64,000 nt of DNA from Nocardia coubleae NBRC 108252 (GTDB taxonomy: Bacteria; Actinomycetota; Actinomycetes; Mycobacteriales; Mycobacteriaceae). The position numbers and the translations under genes are program-made. This document shows positions 44,811 through 53,837 of the stretch, piece by piece (within the stretch, counting starts at the first letter, position 1; each line of letters starts with the position of its first letter). Location of the stretch: the NCBI RefSeq assembly GCF_001612805.1, contig NZ_BDBD01000018.1, forward strand, positions 62,001 through 126,000. Direction: 5' to 3'. The notes below the pieces were generated by a model. The model saw only the letters and a program-made list of their open reading frames with translations. It made no database searches and was not told the DNA's origin.

Positions 44811-44838
44811 GAGATCGCCTCCGATCGGAAGGAACACC

Positions 44839-45111
44839 GTGACCGACGCAGCATCCGTAGTCGTCGCCTACACCCACCTGTTCCCAGGTCTGGAACTCGA
44901 ACTGCCCGGTGATCGCTTCGACCTCGTGTTCGCCGACGGCAGTGAAGCGGCCGCCATCCTCACCGAAGCGGGCGGTGACCCAGCCATCCTGGTCGACGCG
45001 TACCGCACCCAGGCGGGTACGGAAATCGCCGAAACCCTCTGGCCTGTCCGGCGTTCGGCGGGCGACGAGCGCCGGGTGAAGCTCGGGAAGGCCCTGCGCT
45101 CGACCAGCTAG
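44839..45111 (+). CDS. Hypothetical 90-residue protein
   Basis: I do not recognise this small acidic-to-neutral protein. It has a beta-rich start (SVVVAYTHLFPGLELELPGDRFDLVFAD) and a basic C-terminus (RRSAGDERRVKLGKALRS). GAAGGA lies five bases before the GTG start, and a -10-like TAGGGT lies upstream. It follows the PKS operon by 200 bases on the same strand but has its own likely promoter. The 177 bases after it (45112-45288) contain no convincing gene. Confidence 0.55.
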   Translation: MTDAASVVVAYTHLFPGLELELPGDRFDLVFADGSEAAAILTEAGGDPAILVDAYRTQAGTEIAETLWPVRRSAGDERRVKLGKALRSTS

Positions 45112-45288
45112 GGCCGCAGTGCTCCGAGCGCCTGCTGTGCGGTTTTGGCGTGGCTCGCTGCGTTCGGGTGCAGTGGTGCGATCGCGTCGATGGTGGCGGG
45201 TGTCTCGCGTCCTGGGCCTGCACCGGTTGGCGGATCCCCAGCGGGCAGGCGACCAGCACGATGTGGACGAGGGGGGAACGCCCGGTCG

Positions 45289-45924
45289 TCAGCGCAGCCG
45301 GGTCGCGAGCCCTTCGAGGACAACGGCGAGTTGTCGTTCGAACCTCGGGTCGCCGTCGTCACGGAGATGTCCGGCGGCCTTGACCAGTTCGGCCCCCTCG
45401 CCGAGCCACGCATCACGTTCGGCAAGCGAGTATCGAGCGGGGTCAGCGCTCGTGGACGGGCTGCGCTCCTGCTCTTCGATGACGAAGCCGACCACGAAGG
45501 CCGTGAGCAGGTCGAGGGTGTCGTCGGCCTCGGGCAGTGAGAACCCGGCCGCGGTCAAGCGCTCGAGCCACGATTCCTTCGCCTTCACCACGTCGGGGTC
45601 GGCGAATCGCGTGCCGCTGAAGATGCGCGCCCCGTCCCGGTGCCTCAGGTACTCCGACCTCAGGACGCGGGCGTAGGCGGACACGTCGGCACGCCAGTCG
45701 GCGCCGCGCGGGATCGCCGCGAGGGCATCTGTGACGCGGCGCATGACGAATGTGGCCATCTCGTCGAGGAGTTCCTGTTTGTTGCGGACGTGCCAGTACA
45801 GGGCGGGGGCCTTCACGTCGAGCCGGGCGGCGAGCGCGCGGACGGTGAGGGCGTCCATGCCCTGCTCGTCGAGCAGTTCGAGTGCTGCCGTCACGATCTG
45901 CTCGCGGGTGATTCCTTTTGCCAC
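45289..45924 (-). CDS. TetR-family repressor with tetracycline-repressor-like C-terminal domain
   Basis: This 211-residue protein has the TetR helix-turn-helix (LLDEQGMDALTVRALAARLDVKAPALYWHVRNK) and a TetR_C-type ligand domain (PEADDTLDLLTAFVVGFVIEEQER) close to true TetR. A second GTG at 45924, with AAGGTG upstream, is preferred over the GTG at 45933 that begins within the operator. It is divergent from the oxidoreductase gene. Two palindromes between them are likely operators, giving autorepression and control of the oxidoreductase by an unknown ligand. Confidence 0.92.
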   Translation of the reverse strand: MAKGITREQIVTAALELLDEQGMDALTVRALAARLDVKAPALYWHVRNKQELLDEMATFVMRRVTDALAAIPRGADWRADVSAYARVLRSEYLRHRDGARIFSGTRFADPDVVKAKESWLERLTAAGFSLPEADDTLDLLTAFVVGFVIEEQERSPSTSADPARYSLAERDAWLGEGAELVKAAGHLRDDGDPRFERQLAVVLEGLATRLR

Positions 45925-45932
45925 GGTTGACA

Positions 45933-45949
45933 CCTTAACAAAGTTAAGG
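45933..45949. promoter_or_regulatory. TetR operator 1
   Basis: CCTTAAC-AAA-GTTAAGG is a perfect 7-3-7 palindrome upstream of the TetR start. Confidence 0.8.
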
Positions 45950-45968
45950 CACCGTTGACGGCATCGGA

Positions 45969-45985
45969 AATTAACTTAGTTAAGG
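45969..45985. promoter_or_regulatory. TetR operator 2
   Basis: TTAAC-TTA-GTTAA (45971-45983) is a perfect 5-3-5 core with GG after it, matching operator 1 at both half-sites. It overlaps the AAGGAG ribosome-binding site of the oxidoreductase gene. Centre-to-centre distance to operator 1 is 36 bases. Confidence 0.75.
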
Positions 45986-45994
45986 AGACATCTC

Positions 45995-46954
45995 ATGCGT
46001 GCTGCTGTCGTCGAAACCCCCGACGCCACACCGGTTCTCGCGGACTTCCCTGATCCGCAACCGCGGCCGGGCCGGGCACCGATGAGGCTGGTCGGCGCTG
46101 GTTTGCACCACGTCGTCCGTGGGCAGGCCTCCGGGCGCCACTACTCCGGTGGCCCGGCACATCCCCTCGTACCGGGCGTCGATGCGGTTGCCCGCACCGA
46201 GGACGGGCGGCTGGTCTACACAGGTTTCGCCCGGGCGCCGTGGGGGACCATGGCGGAATGGATGGTCACCCCGTTCGAGGCGGAACTTCCCGCCGGGGCC
46301 GATCCGCTCGCCGTCGCCGCCGGCATGAACCCGGCCCTCTCCGGCTGGATGCCGCTGATCGCCCGGCGCGAGGAGGCGGGCGAACTCGGGACCGTACTCG
46401 TGCTCGGCGCGACCGGCGCCTCGGGCGGTCTGGCGGTGCGGGCCGCGCTGGCCCTCGGCGCGAAACAAGTCGTCGCGGCCGGGCGCGACCACGCAGCGCT
46501 GGAACGACTGCGCGGCCCGGGTGTAGTGACCGTTGCACTCGCCCCGGACGCACCCGACACCTGGTCGACCACCCTCGGTGCGGCCGTCGCCGACACCCAA
46601 CCCACCCTCGTCCTCGACTACGTGTGGGGCCCCGTCGCCGAGGCTGCCTTCGCAGCAGTGGGAAATTCCGGCCCGTCCGCCACCAGCGTGCCACTCGATT
46701 ACGTGCAGATCGGCACACTTGCCGGAACCGATGCCTCGCTCCCCGCAGCTCTACTGCGCAGCCGCCGCATCCGGATCAGCGGCAGTGGCCTCGGCTCGGT
46801 CTCGAAGGAACAGATGATCGCCGAGGTCCCCGCCCTCCTCGCCCGCTTCGCCGACGGCACCTTCGACCCGCCGTACACCACATACCCACTCAGTCGTGTC
46901 GGCGAAGCCTGGGCACATCAAGGCCGTCAGCGCGCCGTCATCGTCCCGGATTGA
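45995..46954 (+). CDS. Zinc-independent MDR-family quinone oxidoreductase-like protein
   Basis: This 319-residue NADPH-dependent oxidoreductase belongs to the medium-chain dehydrogenase/reductase family, quinone-oxidoreductase branch. The nucleotide-binding region is LVLGATGASGGLAVRAALALGAKQVVAAGR. The catalytic zinc Cys/His of alcohol dehydrogenases is not conserved. AAGGAG lies before the ATG at 45995, inside operator 2, so its expression should rise when the TetR repressor is released. The substrate is unknown; quinone or xenobiotic carbonyl detoxification is plausible. Confidence 0.88.
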   Translation: MRAAVVETPDATPVLADFPDPQPRPGRAPMRLVGAGLHHVVRGQASGRHYSGGPAHPLVPGVDAVARTEDGRLVYTGFARAPWGTMAEWMVTPFEAELPAGADPLAVAAGMNPALSGWMPLIARREEAGELGTVLVLGATGASGGLAVRAALALGAKQVVAAGRDHAALERLRGPGVVTVALAPDAPDTWSTTLGAAVADTQPTLVLDYVWGPVAEAAFAAVGNSGPSATSVPLDYVQIGTLAGTDASLPAALLRSRRIRISGSGLGSVSKEQMIAEVPALLARFADGTFDPPYTTYPLSRVGEAWAHQGRQRAVIVPD

Positions 46955-46979
46955 TCGCGGACTTCCTGGTGAACATATT

Positions 46980-48239
46980 TCAGACTTGCAGCTCGGGCGG
47001 CGGGGTCGTCCACAGGGCGCTGATCGGAACACCGGTCAGCGCGTCGCCGAAAGGGAGTTGCTGGTCACCGCAGTAGAGGACCAAGCCGGCATGGAAGCGA
47101 TCGCCGAGGCGACGTTGCAGGGCTCGCAGGCCTCGGAAATCGTCGGGGCGAATGGTCTCCGCCGCTTTGACCTCTATCGCGACGATCCTGCCCGCGTTGT
47201 CCTCGAGGACGGCGTCGACCTCGTAGCCGTCCCGGTCGCGGTAGTGGTGCAGCCTGGCCATGGTCGTGCTCCAGGTGAGTTGACGGGTCAGTTCGCCAAG
47301 TACGAAAGTCTCCATGATGGCGCCGGTGGTCGTGTCATTGGTGACGCCGGTCAGCAGATAGGCGGCGAGGCCGGAGTCGGTGAAGGTCAGTTTCGGTGTC
47401 GAAATGGCACGTGCGGTGGCGTTCGCCGACCAGGCCGGGACCAAGCGGACGAGGTAGATGAGTTCCAGGATGTCGACGTAGTCCCGCAGGGTCGTGACCG
47501 GTATCCCCAGATCAGCGGACAGGCGGCTGTAGTTGAGTAGGCCGCTGGTCTGCGCGGCCAGGGCTGCGACGAGGCGACGCATGTCGGATCCGCGGCGGAT
47601 GTCTGCCACCTGGTGCACATCGCGACTCATGATGTCATCGAGATAGGAGCTGTAGAACTGGGCGCGTCGACGCGGCGCGGTACGGCGGATGGCTTCGGGA
47701 TATCCGCCCCTGGCCGCGGCGGTCAGGTAGTCCTTGCGTCTCAGCTCTGATGATCCGGTGCGGAAGTCGGCACCGGCAGCGAACACCGCATCGATGAAAC
47801 CATCTGGGGTGCCGTTGATTTCACCTTGCGACAAGGGAAAGAGCTCGATGGTTTCCGACCGGCCGGGCAAAGAATCGCCCAGCGAACTCAGTCCGAGGAG
47901 TCTTGCCGAGCCGGTCAGCAGGAAATGCCCCGGCCGTGGGTCTCGGTCGACAGCGTGCTTGATCGACAACCAGAGATCCGGAACGCGCTGCACTTCGTCG
48001 ATCATCATGGTGCCGGGTGCGTCGAGGAAGCCGGCCGGGTCGGTTTCCGCCGAGGTGCGCGTAGCTTTGTCGTCGAGATAGCGTTTGGTGACCTCCGGCA
48101 TGCCGCGCAGGCACTGCTCAGCCAGCGTGCTCTTCCCGGTCTGCCGTGCACCGTTGAGAATGACCACCCGCGTGTCTGCCAGCGCCTCTTTCACCAGCGC
48201 AGCGGCTTTTCTCGGGAGGAAACCAGCGGTGTGATGCAC
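46980..48239 (-). CDS. AAA ATPase with DUF4143 (Archaeal-ATPase-like, AAA_14)
   Basis: This 419-residue protein has an AAA_14 ATPase with Walker A NGARQTGKSTL near residue 35, Walker B TMMIDEVQRVPDLW and sensor LLTGSARLL. A C-terminal DUF4143 domain follows, with PD-(D/E)XK-like residues (GYEVDAVLED, IVAIEVKAA). Such proteins are widespread, often occur in accessory DNA, and are of unknown cellular role; a nuclease-like core is inferred from the D-EVK pattern. Three exact 12-base repeats with 23-base period lie just upstream of its start. Confidence 0.9.
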   Translation of the reverse strand: MHHTAGFLPRKAAALVKEALADTRVVILNGARQTGKSTLAEQCLRGMPEVTKRYLDDKATRTSAETDPAGFLDAPGTMMIDEVQRVPDLWLSIKHAVDRDPRPGHFLLTGSARLLGLSSLGDSLPGRSETIELFPLSQGEINGTPDGFIDAVFAAGADFRTGSSELRRKDYLTAAARGGYPEAIRRTAPRRRAQFYSSYLDDIMSRDVHQVADIRRGSDMRRLVAALAAQTSGLLNYSRLSADLGIPVTTLRDYVDILELIYLVRLVPAWSANATARAISTPKLTFTDSGLAAYLLTGVTNDTTTGAIMETFVLGELTRQLTWSTTMARLHHYRDRDGYEVDAVLEDNAGRIVAIEVKAAETIRPDDFRGLRALQRRLGDRFHAGLVLYCGDQQLPFGDALTGVPISALWTTPPPELQV

Positions 48240-48260
48240 AGCCGAATCCTACGCTCTCCC

Positions 48261-48318
48261 GTCGATCTGCCGAAGGTTCTCCCGTCGATCTGCCGGAGAG
48301 TGTGTCGTCGATCTGCCG
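48261..48318. repeat. Three 12-bp iterons with a 23-bp period
   Basis: GTCGATCTGCCG occurs at 48261-48272, 48284-48295 and 48307-48318, each 23 bases apart, about two helical turns. They lie 22-79 bases before the start of the AAA/DUF4143 gene. This spacing is typical of tandem protein-binding sites. Confidence 0.7.
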
Positions 48319-48426
48319 GATGAAGCGTCGCGTCTTTGCTTTCGACTCTGAGATCCACGATGCCCTGCTGCTGACCTGGCGTCAGGACCGAAACCGAGCT
48401 GCACGGGATCGTCATCTACGAGCAAG

Positions 48427-48457
48427 GCCCTCGGCAGGCTTCGAACCTGCTACATCC
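48427..48457 (-). pseudogene. tRNA-Arg 3'-end remnant (T-arm plus acceptor 3' strand)
   Basis: Bases 48427-48450 match the 3' part of the intact tRNA-Arg(CCU) at 49421-49444 with one mismatch in 24, and the next seven match at five. The T-arm (GCAGG, loop, CCTGC) and the acceptor 3' strand CGAGGGC are intact. The D-arm and anticodon arm are not recognisable. The copies are in the same orientation, 994 bases apart, and flank only the exonuclease III gene. Confidence 0.65.
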
Positions 48458-48521
48458 TGGTTTCAGGTCGTGTACCGGAGCTGCCCGGGCGGGCGACAGG
48501 GGTTTCCGGCACAGTGTTGCC

Positions 48522-49409
48522 ATGGGTTCGTCGGTCGCCGGCTCTTTCACTGTCGCCACATTCAACGTCAACGGAATTCGCGCGTCACGTCGTCGTGGAT
48601 TCGACCAGTGGTTGCGGGCCAGATCGGCGGATGTCGTCGCGCTGCAGGAATTGCGTTGTTCCGCAGCCGATGTGGGCACCTTCCCGGACTATTCGGCGGC
48701 AGTGGATGTCGGTTCCGTGGCCGGTCGCAACGGAGTGGCCGTATTGACCAAGGTTCCCGCCGCCGCCGTGCGGACGTGGGTTACCCACCCACCCAGGGCC
48801 CGCGGACTCGGTGAGTTCACCGCACAGGGACGTTATATCGAGGTCGACCTGGCCGACCGCCCGGTGACGGTGGCCTCTCTGTATCTCCCCAAGGGTGGTC
48901 TGCCCGCGCATCTCCAGCGCCCGGGATCGATGCGCGAACAGCCCGACGGTGGGGTGAAGTACGAACGCAAGCAGAGGTTCCTCGCTGCGTTCGCTCGCGA
49001 AGTGCACCGGAACCGGCTCGCTGCGCTGAGTGTGGGACGCGAGTTCGTCCTCACCGGCGATCTGAACATCGCGCACACCCCGCACGATGTGACCAACTGG
49101 CGTGCCGCCCGCACGATGGACGGCTTCCTGCCTGCCGACCGCGAGTGGTTCAGTTCGATTCTCGGCACGCGCCGGCTCGTCGACGTGGTGCGACAGGTGC
49201 ACGGCGATCGCCCGGGTCCACTCACCTGGTGGAGTTGGGCGGGGCAATCGTTCGCCAAGGATGTGGGTTGGCGCGTGGACCACCAACTCGCGACACCCGG
49301 CCTCGCCCGCCTCGCGACGTCTGTCGTCGTCGACAAAGAACCGTCACCCGCCGAGCGCCTCTCCGATCACGCGCCGCTCATAGTGACCTACTCGGCGATG
49401 CCCGACTGA
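48522..49409 (+). CDS. xthA: Exodeoxyribonuclease III (XthA-like AP endonuclease)
   Basis: This 295-residue DNA repair enzyme cuts at abasic sites and trims 3' ends. The EEP-fold motifs are in order: TFNVNGIR (metal/phosphate), LQELR with the catalytic Glu, SLYLPKG, TGDLNIAHTP (Asp and Asn), and SDHAPLIV at the C-terminus with the catalytic Asp-His pair. It is a full-length, intact gene. The ATG 48522 has CACAGT at -12 to -7, a weak leaderless signal. It lies between a tRNA-Arg and a copy of that tRNA's 3' end, the arrangement left by integration events. Confidence 0.93.
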   Translation: MGSSVAGSFTVATFNVNGIRASRRRGFDQWLRARSADVVALQELRCSAADVGTFPDYSAAVDVGSVAGRNGVAVLTKVPAAAVRTWVTHPPRARGLGEFTAQGRYIEVDLADRPVTVASLYLPKGGLPAHLQRPGSMREQPDGGVKYERKQRFLAAFAREVHRNRLAALSVGREFVLTGDLNIAHTPHDVTNWRAARTMDGFLPADREWFSSILGTRRLVDVVRQVHGDRPGPLTWWSWAGQSFAKDVGWRVDHQLATPGLARLATSVVVDKEPSPAERLSDHAPLIVTYSAMPD

Positions 49410-49416
49410 GAAGTTC

Positions 49417-49492
49417 TGGTGCCCTCGGCAGGATTCGAACCTGCGACACCCGCTTTAGGAGAGCGGTGCTCTATCCCCTGAGCTACGAAGGC
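49417..49492 (-). tRNA. tRNA-Arg (anticodon CCU)
   Basis: Read on the minus strand, the sequence folds into a complete cloverleaf of 73 bases plus an encoded CCA (49417-49419). Acceptor: GCCTTCG with CGAGGGC. D-arm: GCTC...GAGC. Anticodon arm: CCGCT-CTCCTAA-AGCGG, so the anticodon is CCT. T-arm: GCAGG-TTCGAAT-CCTGC. All stems pair, with one G-T wobble in the acceptor. It reads AGG codons. It is convergent with the exonuclease gene. Confidence 0.95.
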
Positions 49493-49557
49493 GGGGGGCT
49501 CGCTCGGCGGGCCGAGGTGAGTATAACGCGACGCGGTGGGTGGGTTGGTGGGCTCGG

Positions 49558-50268
49558 TCAGAAGGCGGGGTAGGTGCCGGTGTCGTAGCCGGGGTCGGTG
49601 AGGTCTGTGGGGGTGGGGGTGGCGGCTTGGCCGGTGCCGTTTTCGAAGGCTTCGGCGTCGTAGCCGATGCCGTGCATGCCGGCGAACAGGGCCGAGAACA
49701 GCAGGACCGAGCCGGCTCCCCAGGCGCCGGCGAGGAGGGCGGGTTTCCACCAGGGTTCGGAGTACCAGCCGGCGGGGACGGGGCGGCCCGCGACTCGGCC
49801 GCCGGGGTAGTAGTGGCCGGTGGTGGGGGAGGGGTGGGGGGAGGCGGTGATGCGGCGGCCGTTGTAGTCAATGGTTCGGGGTTGGTCGACGCGGCCCGCG
49901 ATGTCCTGGCCGTCGAGGGCGGGGATCGGGTCGCCGGGGTCCATGTTCATGGCCTGCCGGGCGGCGCGGATGTAATAGAGGCCTTCGAGGGCGGTGCGGC
50001 GAGCGAGGTCGGCCTGGTGGGGTGAGCGCGCGCGGTCGAGTTGGGCGGTGGCGGCGGTGTGGCGTTCGGCGGCGTCGGCGAGGGCCTGGCGGGCGGCTTC
50101 GTTGCGCGGGGTGAGGGCGTAGACCTGGCCGCCGAGGCGTTCGATGCCCACCCTGGCCTCGGCTCGCGCCTCGTCGAATTCGCGGGCGGTCCGCTTGTTC
50201 TGCTCGGCGCGCAGGTACAGCAGGGCGCCCACCGATACCACCAGGATCAACACCAGCCACCACAGCAT
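49558..50268 (-). CDS. Two-helix membrane protein with coiled-coil middle
   Basis: This 236-residue protein has an N-terminal membrane anchor (MLWWLVLILVVSVGALLYLRA), then a charged helical region (residues about 20-110, EFDEARAEARVGIERL) likely to form a coiled coil. A tail segment LLAGAWGAGSVLLFSALFAG forms a second helix, and a Pro/Thr-rich acidic C-terminus follows. I do not recognise a family beyond a Nocardia/Rhodococcus-type membrane protein. The ATG at 50268 has GAGG six bases upstream; an in-frame ATG lies at 50280. Confidence 0.75.
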   Translation of the reverse strand: MLWWLVLILVVSVGALLYLRAEQNKRTAREFDEARAEARVGIERLGGQVYALTPRNEAARQALADAAERHTAATAQLDRARSPHQADLARRTALEGLYYIRAARQAMNMDPGDPIPALDGQDIAGRVDQPRTIDYNGRRITASPHPSPTTGHYYPGGRVAGRPVPAGWYSEPWWKPALLAGAWGAGSVLLFSALFAGMHGIGYDAEAFENGTGQAATPTPTDLTDPGYDTGTYPAF

Positions 50269-50368
50269 CGCACGCCTCATTTCGTCGAGGTGTCGAGATG
50301 CCGTCCAGTTTACTGACCGGTTGCGGCGAACGCGCTGACCGTAGGTGATCAGCGCGTTGCCGAATTGC

Positions 50369-51508
50369 TCACCCGGCGAGATGGCGGGCGATCACCAGGC
50401 GCTGGATCTGATTGGTTCCCTCGAAGATCTGCATCACCTTCGCCTCGCGCATGTAGCGCTCCACGGGGAAGTCCTGGGTGTAGCCGTAGCCGCCGAACAC
50501 CTGGACGGCGTCGGTGGTCACCTTCATCGCGGCATCGGTGGCGGCGAGTTTGGCGACGCTGGCCTGACGCGAATAGGGCAGACCGGCGTCGCGGCGGCGG
50601 GCGGCGTCGAGGTAGGTGGCGCGGGCGGTGTCGACGGCGGCGGCCATGTCGGCGAGCACGAAGCCGAGGCCCTGGTGGTCGATGATCTTGCGGCCGAACG
50701 CTTCTCGCTCCTTGGCGTAGGCGACGGCCTCGTCGAGCGCGCGCTGGGCCACACCAGTGGCGACGGCGGCGATGCCGAGGCGGCCCGCGTCGAGGGCGCT
50801 GAAGGCGATCGAAAGTCCTTGCCCCTCTTCGCCGATGCGGCGTTCGGCGGGCAGGAAGACGTCGTCGTAGGCGGCGGTGGTGGTCGGGATGCCGCGCAGA
50901 CCCATCTTCTCCTCGGGCTTGCCGAAGCTCAGACCCTCGGTGCCCGCGGGCACGAGGAAGCACGAAATGCCGCGCGAGCCTTCGCCGGTGCGGGCGAACA
51001 GGGTGTAGAAGTCGGCGCGGCCACCGTTGGTGATCCAGGCCTTGGTTCCGGTGATCCGGTAACCGCCGTCGACGGGGGTCGCGCGGCAGCGCAGGGCGGC
51101 CGCGTCGGAACCGGCGTGTGACTCGGAAAGGCTGTAGGCGCCGATGGTTTCGCCCGACAGCATCCCGGCCAGCCACTGCTGTTTCTGTTCGTCGGTGCCG
51201 TAGGTGAACAAGGGGTGGCACGACAACCCGTGCACGCTCACCGCCACCGCGACCGCCGCCCACCGGCTCGCCAGTTCCTCGAGCACCTGCAGGTACACCT
51301 CGTACGGCTGCGCGCCGCCACCGAACTCCTCGGGGTAGGGCAGGCTGAGCAGTCCGGCCGCGCCGAGGGCGGGGAAAACACCCTCGGGAAAGACCCCGGT
51401 CTTCTCGCTCTCGGCAACGCGCGGCTCGAGCACTTTGTCGGCGATCTCACGGGTCAGCTCGATCAGATCGCGCGCTTCTTCGGTGGGCAACATGCGGTCA
51501 ACAGCCAT
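50369..51508 (-). CDS. Acyl-CoA dehydrogenase (FadE-type)
   Basis: This 379-residue FAD enzyme removes two hydrogens from an acyl-CoA in beta-oxidation or branched-chain amino acid breakdown. The FAD/substrate region SLSESHAGSDAAALRC, the signature ITGTKAWITNGG and the catalytic Glu in QIFEGTNQIQ near the C-terminus are all present. A longer open frame reaches 51712; ATG 51508 is chosen because TAATGT lies 8-13 bases upstream and the extra residues look random. It is divergent from the acyl-CoA ligase gene, which suggests a shared fatty-acid pathway. Confidence 0.92.
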   Translation of the reverse strand: MAVDRMLPTEEARDLIELTREIADKVLEPRVAESEKTGVFPEGVFPALGAAGLLSLPYPEEFGGGAQPYEVYLQVLEELASRWAAVAVAVSVHGLSCHPLFTYGTDEQKQQWLAGMLSGETIGAYSLSESHAGSDAAALRCRATPVDGGYRITGTKAWITNGGRADFYTLFARTGEGSRGISCFLVPAGTEGLSFGKPEEKMGLRGIPTTTAAYDDVFLPAERRIGEEGQGLSIAFSALDAGRLGIAAVATGVAQRALDEAVAYAKEREAFGRKIIDHQGLGFVLADMAAAVDTARATYLDAARRRDAGLPYSRQASVAKLAATDAAMKVTTDAVQVFGGYGYTQDFPVERYMREAKVMQIFEGTNQIQRLVIARHLAG

Positions 51509-51586
51509 GGCCGTCACATTACGGCGGAGGCCGTCGAACGGTTCGCGCCGACAATGTGTCCGCCGGAATCTTGGCTGGGAGAACCG

Positions 51587-51614
51587 TTGCCCAGGCCAAA
51601 CCTTTCGGTAACAT
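51587..51614 (+). promoter_or_regulatory. Promoter of the acyl-CoA ligase gene
   Basis: TTGCCC (51587-51592) and TAACAT (51609-51614) are separated by 16 bases. Transcription would start near 51621, 42 bases before the ATG. Confidence 0.5.
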
Positions 51615-51662
51615 CCCGTGTGACGTGGATCATTCCGCGGCGAGGGATTCGAAGGAGCACCG

Positions 51663-53297
<1,635 letters not shown>

Positions 53298-53305
53298 AAC
53301 GACGA

Positions 53306-53343
53306 AAAGGGCGGGCGCGGAATCACTTCCACGCCCGCCCTTT
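53306..53343 (+). terminator. Strong rho-independent-like terminator
   Basis: AAAGGGCGGGCG (53306-53317) pairs perfectly with CGCCCGCCCTTT (53332-53343), and the loop adds a GGAA/TTCC inner stem. It ends in a short T-run. Confidence 0.8.
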
Positions 53344-53360
53344 CGCCGGCCGCCGAGGAT

Positions 53361-53753
53361 TCAGCAGTTACGGAGCTCGGGACTCTGGTTCAAGAGCTGG
53401 GCGCGTGGGCTGATGTAGCGGGTGTAGGTCTCCCCGCCGACCGCCGAGAGCGGGAAGGCCGCGACCCGGTGGCAGTTCTGGAAGGCCAGCTTGACCCCGA
53501 AGTGGCGTTCCAGGCCACCGCGGATGGCGTCGGAGGCAAGGGCACGCAGCAGCTGGCCGCGGGCCACCTCGTCCGGCGGCGGGACCCGGTTGTCGGCGTA
53601 TTCGTCGGTGCCGGCACGCAGATCACCGGCGACCCGGCTCACCACTTCCCAGGCATAGGGCAGCGACCGGCGGACACAGTCGACGAATTCCGCGTCGTCG
53701 ATATCGCCCTGTTCGGCGCGTTCAAGTAAGGCGGCGGGAACATCGAGGGACAT
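53361..53753 (-). CDS. SCO5389-family conserved actinobacterial protein
   Basis: This 130-residue soluble protein closely matches the SCO5389 family as I remember it: FVDCVRRSLPYAWEVVS, PPPDEVARGQLLRALASDAIRG, HFGVKLAFQNCHRVAAFPL and the C-terminal QLLNQSPELRNC. It is conserved across many actinobacteria and uncharacterised. GGAGGAG lies upstream of the ATG. It stands alone between a terminator and the nitronate-monooxygenase-like gene. A conserved His-Cys pair near residue 95 is notable, but no metal or catalytic role is known. Confidence 0.85.
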   Translation of the reverse strand: MSLDVPAALLERAEQGDIDDAEFVDCVRRSLPYAWEVVSRVAGDLRAGTDEYADNRVPPPDEVARGQLLRALASDAIRGGLERHFGVKLAFQNCHRVAAFPLSAVGGETYTRYISPRAQLLNQSPELRNC

Positions 53754-53837
53754 GGCGCTCTCCTCCTGCTCGAAGTGTTTCGATGGAATGCGATGCCCGG
53801 CCGAGTGTAAACGAAATCCGTTGTCGATAAGCAGGGT

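Noticed and set aside
45112..45288. A gene or gene remnant downstream of the 90-residue protein.
   Set aside because: The minus-strand frame here stays open but has no start, ribosome-binding site or family-like sequence.
48261..48318. CRISPR-like array.
   Set aside because: Only three 12-base repeats with 11-base spacers and no cas genes; the pattern fits iterons.
48427..49492. A complete integrative element at tRNA-Arg.
   Set aside because: No integrase, excisionase or replication gene lies between the two tRNA-derived copies; only a relic can be argued.
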